This document shows, piece after piece, positions 11,902 through 24,207 of a stretch of DNA of 64,000 nucleotides (its first letter is position 1; each line of letters begins with the position of its first letter). The stretch is from Laetiporus sulphureus 93-53 (taxonomy: Eukaryota > Basidiomycota > Agaricomycetes > Polyporales > Laetiporaceae), in contig NW_024468511.1 in assembly GCF_001632365.1 (NCBI RefSeq), forward strand, positions 1,311,663 through 1,375,662, given 5' to 3'. The position numbers and the translations under genes are program-made. The notes beneath the pieces were generated by a model, which saw nothing but the letters and a program-made list of their open reading frames with translations, ran no database searches and had not been told where the DNA came from.

Positions 11902-14900
11902 CTACTGTCCGAAGGCAGTAGCGAGGAAGCTTTCGATCTGCTTCTTGTGCAACGCCTGGAATTGATTCGAGGTCGGTACGTATCACTGGCAAGCATGCGA
12001 TGCGACATACCTTGCTACCAGTGGCAACTGAACTCGTAGGATCGCGGCCGGCATACAGAGGGTACTTGCCCTTATGGTGCTGCGTCTCGTTGGCCGCGGT
12101 CAAGATTCGCGGGCCAACATACGTCCATGCACCGTTGTTCAAAGGCTCCTCCTACAAGAAATCATGAGCAATTTTGCAAAGGAGAATTGTTCAAAAACCT
12201 CTTACCTGACACCACAAGATATCGGCGTTAGGATACTTGTCCAAGTGGGGCGTGAGCTAATGTGCGGAGGATCAACAGTGTCCTACAATAGATAAGTTGC
12301 ACAGACGCACAAGATCGTAAGGGAAGGGAGATATCTGCTCCAAGCGGCTGATAGCGACGTCATTGAAGCCCTTGTCCTCACGCTCTTGGAGAAGCGTATG
12401 ATAGACTTGACCTGCGCAGATACTCTTTAGCTGTACGCAACGTCTAACCAGCACAGAACGCACCACTGCAAAGAATGTGCCGCCTAATATTCTCCGGAGC
12501 AACGAGGTCCTCAGGATGGGAGTCAGGGATGTATCGCTGGAATTGCGTCTCTCCAACCATTTCCGACAAGTCAGACCGAGCCTTGGGGTGGCGCAACAAT
12601 GATTTCGAGAAGAACACAATAAGCTAACAAACGATGAGCATGAGAAGGACGTGGCGACAAATTGTACGCGTAACCTACCGGCTTGCGGAAGTCACGATGA
12701 ATTTGACGACGGAGGACGTGGAACTATCGGAGTACAGTGAGTTTAGCCACCTTAGAGCAAATTTCATTTGAATTGGCATACGTAGTTCGCCGGCGTTCTG
12801 CAGTGCGGTGATCAATCTCATGAATAACCACGCATAACATAATGGCACTTACGTCGGGTAGACGATCTGCATATTGCAATCCTGGTGCTGGCGCTCAATC
12901 TTATCCGGTGTTGGGAAGTAGCCTGGATGATCGTCGCATAATTGGAGGAATCGCTCTAACCGTCCGCTTGAATGCTCGGGACCCTGACCGTCGAAGCCGT
13001 GAGGTAGACTCATAACTACACCGGTACGCTGCAACCATTTCCGTTCGCCCGACGCGATGAACTGATCGATGATACATTGCGCATTGTTCGCGAAATCACC
13101 AAATTGCGCCTCCCAGATGGTCAATGCGTCCGGCGAAACGAGCGAGTAGCCGAGCTCGAAGCCGAGCGCGCCAAACTCGGACAACGACGAGTTACATACA
13201 ATGAAACGTGCCTGATTCGAACCGAGATTGTTGAGCGGAACGTACTGCTGCTCATTCTCCTGGTCGTGAATAACGGCATGACGCTGCGAGAATGTTCCAC
13301 GCTCAACATCTTGGCCGGAGACGCGGACGTGAATCTTCTCGAGAGCTAGCGAACCAAACGCGAGAGCTTCTGCGGTCGCCCAGTCGATGTTGCGGCCTTC
13401 CTCGACAGTCTTGCCACGGTTGGTCAGGATACGGGCGAGGTTGCGGTGCGGGTGGAAGCCCTCGGGATAACTGGAGATGACCTTGCCGATGCGCTTGAGC
13501 ACCTCTTCCGTTGCACCGGTGTTGGACGTCGGGAGCGTCTGCTCAGCAAGCTGCTTCGGCGAAGGAAAGCCCGGCCACGCCGCTGAAAGCCACTCCTTGC
13601 TGGTAGGAACGTAATCCTTCGCAGCGTTCGCGGCCTTTTCGAGCATGCCCCATACCCACTTTTTATGCTCTTCGATGTCCTTCTCCGTGAACGTGCCCCG
13701 ATCGATTAGGTATTTCGAATACTGCGTGAGCGGAGTCGGCTGCTTCTCAATGGCCTTGTACATGCGCGGCTGCGTGAAGCTCGGCTGGTCGGTCTCATTG
13801 TGACCGTGGCGGCGATAGCAGACGATGTCGACGACGACGTCGCGCTTCCACTTCGCACGCCAGTCAGCGGCGAGCTGGCAGACAAAGTTGACCGCCTCGA
13901 CATTGTCGCCATTTACGTGAAAGATGGGCGCGTCAATGGCCTTGGCGATGTCGGACGGATACGGCGTCGAGCGAGCGAACCGTGGATCCGTGGTAAAGCC
14001 AATCTGGTTGTTAACGATGAGGTGGACCGTTCCGCCAGTGCCGTAATTAGGGAGGTTGTGGAAGCCCATCGTCTCGTAAACAACACCCTGACCCGCGAAG
14101 GCAGCATCACCATGAAGAAGGACACCCATAGCCGTCTCATGTGTCGCTTCGTCGTTCTCGAAGTGTTGCAGTGCCCTCGTCTTGCCAAGGACAACCGGGT
14201 CCTCGGCCTCCAAGTGCGAAGGGTTGGCGACCAAGGATAAAGCGACCTTCTTACCAGAAGGTGTCGGTCGCACGTAGTTCGCACCAAGGTGATATTTGAC
14301 ATCACCTGCCGGGAAGTCATCGTCGTCCGATGTCCCAGAAAATTCATTTAGGATGGCCTCGACCGGTTTCCGGATGACGTTGGCAAGGACGTTGAGACGT
14401 CCGCGATGAGGCATGCCGATTGTGACGTGTTTGACGCCATGCTCGACCGACCGGTCAATTAGCGCCTTCATACCTGGAATAAGAGCCTCGCAACCTTCCA
14501 AGCCGAAACGCTTCTCGTTGGGATATTTGCTCGCCATGAACTTCTCAAATGATTCTGACCAGATAAGACGATCGAGCACCATACGCTTCTCTTCAACAGT
14601 GTAGTTCCAAGGTTTTGGGATCTCGATGCGCTCCCGAATCCAGTCGCATTGCTCCTTGTCCGGAATGTGGATGTATTGCCACCCAATATGGCCACCTGCG
14701 GCTAGTCAGACATGCGTCGCTATAGCAAAGTATCGATGCTCACAATAAATGCGTTTGCACACATTGATGATTTCACCTAACGTCATCGTCTTGCGGTCCT
14801 CCGTCGCAAAATGAGGCAGAATGCCCGGTCCAAGCGCAATCTGCTTGTCCAGGTCGCGCTCCGTGAAAGCGTACTGGCTGAGCTCGAGCTCGGGAGGGTA

Positions 14901-15390
14901 AGCGTGGTTGAGATCGGCATGGAGAATGCCCAAGGGATCCAAGTCTGCAATGTGGTGGCCGCGTACTTGATACGCACGAACGAGCAATTGCACCTGCACG
15001 AAGGATTGGTGCACGCGCAACTCATGTGACGAATAGACATACCTTGAGATGATCGTCCAACTCGGCACCTCCGCTGGCATAGAGGGCAGGTGCACCGCCT
15101 ACAGGAGTAGGCACGAGGCTGGGTGGCGGTTGGAAGGCCTTGGAGCTAGGCAGGCCCTTATCCATGCCCGAGAAGTAGACGTCCCAGGAGACGTGTACGG
15201 ATTTTGGGTCCTGTTTCCAGTGATGGTACATCTCTTCGACGTAGTACGCATTGGTGCCGTTGGCAAAGGGATCGTTGGGCGATGGCGTAGTTGCTGTCGC
15301 GAACGAGCGGGCGAGGGTAAGGCTCACAGCTGTAAGATTTGCGCCCTGCGCCGCGAGAGGTAGCCGCCTTAGCACATGCCTGGAAAGCAT
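11902..15390 (-). CDS. KGD1: 2-oxoglutarate dehydrogenase E1, mitochondrial
   Basis: Ten exons (from 5': 15390-15043, 14993-14744, 14695-12853, 12797-12782, 12723-12679, 12623-12464, 12411-12311, 12256-12206, 12151-12011 and 11955-11902) join in phase to 1002 residues, matching yeast Kgd1 in size. It is the thiamine-diphosphate E1 of the 2-oxoglutarate dehydrogenase complex (TCA cycle, matrix): it decarboxylates 2-oxoglutarate and passes succinyl to E2. The presequence is [15 protein letters not shown], with no acidic residue. E1 hallmarks include [34 protein letters not shown] (about 290-303), [20 protein letters not shown] (about 395; ThDP and metal site), [34 protein letters not shown] and [15 protein letters not shown]. 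The 16-nt exon (12782-12797) encodes the start of TPANY. The introns are 48-58 nt. Confidence 0.97.
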
Positions 15391-15539
15391 CGTGGAAGAC
15401 GTGGATGATGGTGGCGAAGAAGGAGCGCAGACGGCGAGTGCTTATGGCTTAAGGTCGTGTCGGGCGTCGGCTCCGATTCTCACACTTCCCCGCACCTGCG
15501 ACTACGCGTCCGACACGCGTTTCCGCCCTTGCTACCAGT
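15391..15539. promoter_or_regulatory. Compact bidirectional promoter for two mitochondrial genes
   Basis: Only 149 bp separate the start codons of KGD1 (-) and the CoA-transferase (+). Both proteins begin with arginine-rich presequences. No TATA or CCAAT box is obvious. Co-regulation is an inference from the shared promoter. Confidence 0.5.
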
Positions 15540-17288
15540 ATGTCCGTCGTTCTCCGCCGGACACTGCTCGCTCGCCGCGCTACGCGGCCTCTGTCGTTGT
15601 GTTGGTCGCTCCGTCCATACTCTGTTTCAACACATGATGGCCCCGAAATGCCTCCACCCCTTCGCGGCACTAAGATCCTCGATCTCACACGCGTCCTTGC
15701 TGGGCCCACCGCGACGATGCTCCTGGCAGACCTTGGTGCGGATGTGATAAAGGTGGAAGAGGTCACTCGTGGAGACGACACTAGTACGCGCCCACTCTGT
15801 TTCTGCGAACGCATCTGTCTCATAGGTGCATTCTTCAGGATCTTGGTCACCGCCGTCCGCTCCGCTTTCGCCATCTGCCCCCGCGGAGACGTCCCACCTC
15901 CCGCCGGAATCCGCTTACTTTCTCGCTGTCAATAGGAACAAACGGTCTCTCACCGTCAACTTCAAGCATCCCGAAGGACTGGCCATCCTGCACAAATTGA
16001 TCCGCCGCGCCGACGTGCTCGTTGAGAACTACATCTCCGGAAAGCTAGCAACCATGGGCTTAGGCTGGGAAGACTGTCATAAGCTGAATCCCCGGCTTAT
16101 ATATGCGAGTATCACAGGTGGGTCTTCATCCAGTCTGGACCGCCTATGTTGGCCGACGTAGGGTTAGGATACGGTCAGACTGGGCCATATTCTCAGGCAG
16201 CAGGATACGATGTCATCATCGAAGGCGAAGCTGGCCTTATGCACATGTAGGTTGCGTATGAAAGCAGCGAAGTTTCCGTTCCTCTAATTATCATGTAGCA
16301 CTGGTGAGCCCGACGGAAACCCTTGCAAGGTCGGCGTGGCGGTCACAGATATCGCTACTGGGTTATACGCCCATGGTGCTATCATGGCTGCTCTATTGTC
16401 CAGGCAGCAAACTGGCAAGGGCGTGTGGATTGATTGCAATCTTTTTGAGTCACAGGTGAGCATACTCGGGAGATATTTCATGTTGGAACTAAGATGACTT
16501 GAAGTTAGCTGGACTTGCGAACATCGCATCAAACTACTTGATAGCTGGCCAGGAAGCAGGGCGGCATGGCACATCACATCCTTCAATTGTTCCGTACCAA
16601 GTCTTTCCGTGCAAGGATGGTTTCATCATGATTGGTGCTGGGAATGACAGACAGGTGAGCAGACCTGAAGCTTTACTCAAGCTGCTTCTAATTGAGTTGT
16701 AGTTCAGGATCCTAGCTGAAAAGATTCTTGAACAACCTGAGCTTGCTTCCAGTGCAAAATTTGTTGACAACCGATTAAGAGTTGCCAACAGGCAGGAGCT
16801 AGTTGAGATTATCACAAAGAAGCTGATGCAGCAAAGTAGGCATTATTGGCTGCAAAAATTCTCTGGCCTGGGGTATGTGTGAATTCTGTGCTAACTTCTT
16901 TCATTGGCTTATTATTCTTTTACAGAATACCATTTGGTCCAATCAACAATATTGAGCAAACTTTTCAGCATCCTCAAGCAGTTGCACGCAAAGTAATAGT
17001 GGAAGTAGAGGTACACATATTTCTTTGCACAACTTCAGAGGCGGTAACTGATGTATAAGCAGCATTCAAGGGCAGGAAGGGTCAAGCTTGTAGCACCAGC
17101 TGTGCATTACAATGGTAAGAGAATGCCAATAGAAAGACCACCACCTTGGCTATCACAACACACATTTGAGGTAAGCCTTTGATAAAAATGTCATAACTAT
17201 TCCTAATGTATTAAATGAGCAGATTCTACAAGATGTGGGTTATAGTGAACTTGAGATGCAGGATCTAAGGAGAAGGCACATTGTATAA
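15540..17288 (+). CDS. Mitochondrial class III CoA-transferase (SUGCT/CaiB family)
   Basis: Nine exons: 15540-15783, 15839-16117, 16168-16246, 16299-16455, 16505-16654, 16703-16872, 16926-17010, 17063-17170 and 17223-17288. They join in phase to 445 residues. The presequence [19 protein letters not shown] suggests import into mitochondria. Family III signatures run in order: [35 protein letters not shown] (around 78-82, split by intron 1), [41 protein letters not shown] (its Asp is where the catalytic aspartate is expected), [12 protein letters not shown] and [13 protein letters not shown] IPFGPINNI. The closest named relative by eye is succinyl-CoA:glutarate CoA-transferase (SUGCT); the substrate is not proven. 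One intron (16456-16504) must end in AAG to keep frame. From about 16.7 kb the gene becomes AT-rich and CpG-poor, yet the frame stays open. Confidence 0.93.
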
Positions 17289-17910
17289 TCTGTTGGTAAC
17301 AGTTGTAAATTACTTTGAATGCTCTTACACAGACTTCAAGGTACTACCATTTTCTCTCTTGCTAAACAGGCAAAGAAATTAAAGCATTCTTTATACCATG
17401 ATTCAACTGCTGCATCCTTACCAATGAATAGTCTTTCAAATACAGTATTTGAGTGAGATAGGTTTGAATTTTTGATTCATATATAATATACATCAGGATA
17501 AGAAATTCCTTTTTTCTGCTGAAAGAGTTTCTATGTCACCCAACATCAACTGTATATTTTAAAAAAGTTTACTCAGATGAAAGAAAAGTGATTGCATTCA
17601 TGAAAAGGCTTAAAATTATCTTAACATCTTAGATATTGAGTGAGTTATTTTTTTACATAATTTGATCTCTATGTTATAGATAGCATAGCAAAGAAAGGCC
17701 TTTTTGATTATAGAAAAGACATTGAGAATGTTAGCAATATATAATATTTTATCAAATTATCAGCTGCAATAAAAAGCCTTCTGAATACATATTTTGCACA
17801 TCATTAATGGGCTTTATAGTGCTTTGACATTAATAGCTGACATAACATGTGAGAATATCTCTCAATTTTTATTGCTCTCTTAGCATAACGATGATATGAA
17901 GTGTCAACTA
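17289..17910. other. AT-rich, CpG-poor gene-free DNA
   Basis: Start of the AT-rich block that fills most of the window. No exon, tRNA or transposon protein was seen. Confidence 0.6.
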
Positions 17911-18848
17911 CACATGAAGTGATTAGCGAAATAAGGTGAAACAGGATAAAAATATTGAGAAAAACATTGCAATCTTTCCACTTTACTGTTAATTTGTGAT
18001 GAAGGTATTCAAAATACTTGAAACATTTTTCACCAAAGATGATGAACAGATCATATTTTATAACCTTTCAGACAAACTTATAATAAAAAGTTTTAAACCT
18101 CTTCTTCATTCTTTCCTTGCTAGAGATGATGAATATATCATTAGTACTATGGTTGAAATGTTAGTACCACACTAGTATCAACTAGTACCAGCTAGCACTA
18201 TAATTTGGAGGTTAGTACCAAGGTTCAAATGTTAGGAGAGAGTTTAGTATCATGCTATTGGTAAGTCTGAAGGTTAGTATCAATGCTCAAATATTAGTAT
18301 TATGCCTAGTACTGATGTCTGAAGATTAGTATGAAGGTTTAAATGTTAGCACTATGCTAATATCAAGCTACTAATATGTTCTGGAGGTTAGTACTAAGAT
18401 CTAAATGTTAGTATTATGCTAGCACTAAGCTATAAGGCCTGAAGTTCATTGGTAAGATTTGAATGTTGGTACTAAGCTGCTTGTGTGTTTGCGCTGAGGT
18501 GTGAAAATTATTACTCATTTACCACTTGGCATAGTGCTTGAATTATAACCTTAATACTAATCTCCAGATCATAGTATCAGTATGATGTTAACATTTGAAT
18601 CTGAGTATTAACCCTTCATACTTGATTAAAATGGCAATGATGTATGATCACAATATGCTCATTATGTTTGACAAAAAAGAATTTAAAAACTTATTAGTAC
18701 TTCATTTATTTTCTTTTATCTTTTTTATAAAAATGTTAATAATATTTTGAAGCCTTTTATATTGACAGTAAAGATGCTGAAAAGATTGAAAACATTTTTA
18801 AATGTCTTTACCATCTTTCACCTCAAATTATTGATTGCTTCACCAGTG
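17911..18848. mobile_element. Foldback element A1 (hairpin element, degenerate left end)
   Basis: The two halves are imperfect inverted copies of each other. The left arm has AAAGATGATGAACAGATC and related strings; the right arm is their reverse complement and ends TTATTGATTGCTTCACCAGTG at 18848. Between the arms lie arrays of short GTACTA/TAGTAC-rich units (about 18140-18600). The left end near 17911 is weak. No transposase is encoded. It is the same family as the elements starting at 18865, 42707, 45491 and 52717. Confidence 0.65.
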
Positions 18849-18864
18849 ATGAACAGTGACTCAG

Positions 18865-19772
18865 CACTGGTGAAGCAATCAATAATCTGAGGTGAAGAAT
18901 GATAAAGACATTGAAGCACGTTTCAAATCTTTTCAGCATCTTTTACTGTCAATGTGTGATAAAAAGATTCAAAATATTATTAACATCTTTTCTTGTTGAT
19001 GATGAAAAGATTGGGCAAAGATTGGATGACATATCAGCAATTATTTTTTTAATCATTTTACAATCTTTTAGACAAAGTTATAATAGAAAGTTTCAAAAAT
19101 TTTTTCATTCTTTTCTCATCAAAGATGATAAATATATTGTGACCATGTCACATCATTATCATTCTACACTAAGCCAATATTAGGATATAAAGGTAAATAC
19201 TTAGGTCCAAATATTAGTACTATCTCTTGAAGCCTTAGTATTAGCATAGTGTTGATCTTTAGATCTTAGCATTAGCATAGCACTAGCATAGTAGTAGCAT
19301 AGTACTAACCTTCAGACCTTAATACTAGCATAGTACTAGCATTTAAATCTTAAAATTAGCATACTGCTCATGTTAGAATCTTGGTATTACTCTTCTAACC
19401 ATAGTACTTATATAGTGCTAACATATAAACCTGAATATTAGCTGCCATACCTTGATACTAGCTTAGTATATAATTGAAAGGATGTGACATAATCACAATA
19501 TCCTCATCATCTTTGATCCAAAAGGAGTAAAGAATGATTTTGAAAATCTTCATCATAATTTTATATGAAAGGTTGTAAAATGATTGAAGAAATGATTATT
19601 AATATTTCATCCAATCTCCTTTCAATCTTTTCATCATCTTTGACAACAAAAGATGTTGAAATATTTTAAATACTTCTATCACAAATTGACAGTGAATATG
19701 CTTAAAAGATTTAAACTTTTTCTTCAATTTTCACCATCTTTCATCTCAAATTATTGATTGCTTCACTCAGTG
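18865..19772. mobile_element. Foldback element A2
   Basis: Begins CACTGGTGAAGCAATC and ends GATTGCTTCACTCAGTG, with inverted arms and a core of TAGTACTAGCATAG-type units. It starts 16 bp after A1 ends, and the two facing termini are inverted copies of each other. A 94-codon open frame in the left arm (18899-19183) mirrors frames in other copies; because arms are inverted copies, I read these as by-products, not genes. Confidence 0.75.
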
Positions 19773-22560
19773 TGATAGGAACTGGAAACAATCAAAGTTA
19801 TGGCTGTATATACAGCAAAAGCAGATAGCAGACAAGCATGCATATGTACTAGCAATGAAGATGATATGTATCATACATGAGCAAAAGGATACAATGTGCA
19901 GATGCATCAGTAAAAGTTCACATCAGGATGATATATAGATCAAATATCATTAAAATGCAAAGATAATTATGTTTAATGATCTTCCAAGTAGAGTAATAGA
20001 GGGCATATAATGTAATTGTTGCAGATGCAACAGGATGTCATATTAAGGCTCACATAAAGCATAAAGGACAATCTCAGATCAACAGCAACACAGCCAATAT
20101 TAATCTGAAGCAATGTTAAATGGCTGCAGTTGAAAGACAGAAATGCTGAAGGTTAAGTAAAATCAGCTCTCAGGGATACTGCATAACAGTCTTTTCTTCA
20201 TACTTAAAGATGTTTACAGACCATTCAGAGAAATGAAATGAGTTTGTGAAAAGTCAATATGTTTACCTTGACAATCTTATTACCATTTTGAGCAAGATAA
20301 ATACAAGTGTATGCTCGATGAAAGATGCATGAAATGTTGTTCATGCTGTATTGCACAGTGTAGACTCTGTTCATTTCTTATTACAGTGAAATGATACAGA
20401 TATCTATGTATAGTTTCTGTTTTGCTATGCTCAAATAATAATCTCTCAATTTTATCATCTGTCTTCATTACTAGTGTTGCAATAGAGATGTGAGGATAAC
20501 AGACACTTTTATTTATTTACAGAACTGCAGCTTGTGAATTTGAACAAAATGTCCTGCTAAGTTAAGTTAAGCTTCTCAAAGGCAGTAAAAAGCTTTCAAA
20601 ATGACTGCAAGCTTTTTTCTTAGGAAGTCTCAGTCAGCATGTCAAACATGTCACATATGACTCATTAAAATACACTGCTTTTACAATTTATCATCGACAG
20701 AAATGAAAAGCAATGTTAGCTTGATACTGCACTATATGTATATTAGAGAAGATAGTATAAAAATTTAGTTGTATAATATTATTTTATTTTAATTGCTTGT
20801 TATTTTACTTGTCATTGAATGATATAAATGATTACTTATTGTTTTATGATTGGATCATCACTAGCAATAGTTCAATGTAAGAATACTGTAAAAGTAGCTA
20901 ATTATAAACTCAAGCATATCACAGTTTAGCTTGATGACAATCTGTACTAGGCTCTGTTGAATTTTTTCATGTTGCTACCCTGTGCATCTTGAATATATAC
21001 TGGCATTGATACATGATGTAATATATCAGGGTTTTTCAATCATATCAGGTGCAGTAATGTAATAATGATCTACAGCAGTCAAATAATCAATATATATTCA
21101 AGAAACTTATGAAGATTATAAGTTAAATATTAAAACTCAGAACCTCAGAAACTGTTTCTGTGTTTATCTTGAGTTACTTTTGATTTGAACACAGGTTGAC
21201 ATTAGAGATATTTATGCTTATGATAAAAGTGTAGTGAGGAATAGAGGTGGACTGTAAAAAATGAACAATGTGAATGCAAAGGCCAGATGTTTAATATTTA
21301 AATGGTGCTTCTGAGTAAAAATCTGTGATGCTGTGACTACCTAATTTGATAACACAGGTCAATTTCTGATTGGCTGTATTCACCTGAAACATTTTGAACA
21401 CATGTCAAAGACATTTTCAATGCCACCAATGTTTAATGTTTGGCCGCATTTCAAATGACAAAATGGATTCCATTCAGCATACATTGTGTTGAAATTCAGA
21501 CAACACAGAAACTTTATTTGAGATCTTATTGAAAGTCCTTCACAATGTTGCCAGAATGATATCCTGATGATGGGAAAGGAAACATGCAAAACACAAGATG
21601 ATGATATCATTCCTCAGGATTCCTCAATGATAACTTGTTGTAACCAATAAAGATACCAGTTGATACATATTTAATGTTCACATAATGAGATCATATTTTT
21701 ATCAGTGGTTCCATGTAGTCATAATTGAGGTGACAATTGCATTGTTTTCAGAATTGTTCTTTCATTTTGGCAAGAAGATCATAAACAATGTGTTTAGTTT
21801 GAACGTTGACAAATAAATTTGACAGAAACATGATCTCAAATTGGTCACAATCAAGGTGATGTCTCAGATGACTTTTATGAAAACATAGAGGCAATCATTG
21901 TGACTGTGACTGTAATGCATTCAGGATGATTTGAGAGGAATCACAACCTCATGCCCTTTATGCTATTGAGGGTGTCAGTGATTCCACAAAGTCGAAAATG
22001 AATCAAAGAGAATTAAAACAAAAGTGATGGCTCCAAGGGGCTTGGAGTCATTGACCTAAAGATAGGACCTTTTGGGTTGGAAGCCTTTTATTGTGAGCAT
22101 ATTTGCTTGTACAAGCAATACTAGCAAGAACATGTCAAAAAGAAGACTCTTAAGCCATAAGTTGATTTGAGTTTTTCTGATGCAGTGGCGTAGTGCAGAT
22201 GCTCATACTCAGATCAAATCAAACCATGCTCAAATTATTCCACATTTCTAATCGCTTGTTTATTTGTTTATTTGTTTGTTTGTTGAGCTTGCAAATATAT
22301 CATTGCTTGCAGAAGGCTTTAAGGCCATCCATTCCCTTAAATGACCTTGTGTTGTGTCCAGCGATGATCAAGAGTGAACATGTTCACTGATACTCCACCG
22401 GTCATATGAGAGATTGTGCTCTGCATCAGATGACAGGGACACAGCTCTTTGGCAAGATATGATCATGATTGAAAGTCATGCAGCAATATGTGAGATCCTT
22501 ATGGATCACACTGGCATCAGTACATACTCTATCATTATTTCACTTCAGAAGAATATCACT
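19773..22560. repeat. Decayed dispersed-repeat DNA
   Basis: From about 20200 to 21150 the sequence is a diverged copy of blocks also seen at 27650-28478, 33210-34122 and 59170-60055. Shared landmarks are GCTGTATTGCACAGTG, a GAACTGCAGCTTGTG block and a final ACCTCAGAAACTGTTTCTG. In the rest I see only AT-rich sequence without a gene. Confidence 0.55.
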
Positions 22561-23947
22561 GACTGGCAGTGTTTAGGACCCAATCACTGTCTCATTTACA
22601 ACTTCTAAGCAGCCAATGGGTTATCATTCAAAATCATATAAGACTTCAGTTCTAACAGAACCTATGTGAGTCAAACATTATAATAAAATGATATTAGCTT
22701 ATGCCGAATCTGGTGAATAAACAGAAGTTGTGTAAGGGAGAATACACCATTCTCAGGAGTGGTGTGGAAGTAATCTTAGGATGCAATCCAGATCTGTATC
22801 ATCATGGACACCCACATGTTTTGCACTTCACTTTTGTATACTACTGGGTCAGACCTCAATTGGTATGTAACCATGCTTTTGAACAGTATTTCATTTACTT
22901 AAACTGGTAAATTGTTCAGTTCTTTGTAACTTACTACTTGGGTAAAGTGTAAGTATATAGCAGTGGCATGGTATAACTTGACACAAGACTTATACTAGCA
23001 CAGCATAGGCTCAGGTGGATTCAGAATGGTTTATAAAGCTCAGCATCATGTGACAGACAAATATCAAGCAGTCAAAAATTCAAACCCTCAAGAGATGCTC
23101 ATCTCACAGAAGGCTGCAGCAATTCATAAGAAGATCAGGATTCTGGTTAGTTTAAGTCATGTAAGTGTGCTGCTGAGTCCCCATCAAGCACTACTCTCAA
23201 CTCTGTCAACTGTACTTTTCAGCTGCAGATTGTTCTGTTTGATGAAATGATTAGAGAATCTGATCAAATTTATATAAGGATATATATTAGTACTACTTAT
23301 CATTCAAACTGATCAGCTTTGCTGTGTAGATATCATCATGGAGTTAGTCACTGTGGGGGATCTTCTGAACTTGATAGATGAACAGAGCTTAAGTGAGCTA
23401 GCAGTTCATAAGTTTCTTTCATACTGAAATTCGATTATCAGGTGATCTGATGCCAAGGCAGCTACAAAAGAGCTGCATTCAGCCCTGAAAGTGAGCAGTT
23501 TACCAGTTTATGCCTTTCTAATCTCTGCTTGAGGTGAAGCTCATATAGACATGTTCACAGTATCTTCATTTGAATCAGATTGTTCACTGTGATGTCAAGC
23601 CATCTATATGTAATCTGTTTCCTTGGCTATTCAGCTTGGATAACAAACTCAAGAGGCCCTCAAGAGGCCATTGTGCTTAGAACATCCTTGTCATACAGCA
23701 GTCACCCATTCATATCAACTCACAGACTTTGGCCTCACAAAATACTCTGCTGAGACCATTTTGGACGTGAAATGTCGCAGATTGTTCAATTGATGGTGGT
23801 ATTAATTACACTGCTTCCCAGACTGCTCATGGCACACCATAATACATGGCTTCCAAAATCATAGTGCTTGAGTGGCAGGGTGCAGAGCCTCAATATACTG
23901 TGAAGGTAGACAGTTGGGCATTAGGTGTTACCATTTTTCAGATGTGC
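22561..23947 (+). pseudogene. Decayed FHA-domain serine/threonine kinase (Chk2/Rad53/Cds1-like)
   Basis: Pieces of one protein follow in order on the plus strand. FHA domain: NHCLIYNF (about 22577), DFSSNRTYVSQT (about 22640; consensus SSNGT-V) and KGEYTILRSGVEVILGC (about 22730). Kinase: glycine loop SGGFRMVYKAQ (about 23014), then YQAVK with the ATP-site lysine, ESDQIY, IIMELVTVGDLLNLIDEQ (about 23332), QIVHCDVKPS (about 23580; in place of HRDLKP), TDFGLTKY (about 23727; DFG intact), HGTP-stop-YMA and KVDSWALGVTIFQM (about 23905). FHA followed by kinase is the layout of DNA-damage checkpoint kinases. The frame is broken by many stops, apparently from C-to-T changes, and by probable introns. 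CpG is nearly absent. I infer a silenced duplicate of a host gene. Confidence 0.75.
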
Positions 23948-24207
23948 ATTCAGATGTGCATTCCTCATACTTACTATGTGTTATCTACTGTGTGAATGAC
24001 ATATGCAACAGGTTATTTGCCCAGCTGCCATTTATATATGAGAGGGCTCTCAAAGATCGCAATGATGTACAATGGTCCAAGGGTTTTGAATGTGATGGTA
24101 AGTACCTTCAGTATATTCAAATGCCAATAATATTCACTGATTGTTGGAACCTTAGCAAAGGAACTCATACAGTGCCTTCTTTTTGCAATGCCAGAAATGT
24201 GACTATC

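Noticed and set aside
13800..14240. Plus-strand 146-codon frame inside KGD1
   Set aside because: Antisense shadow of a conserved enzyme exon.
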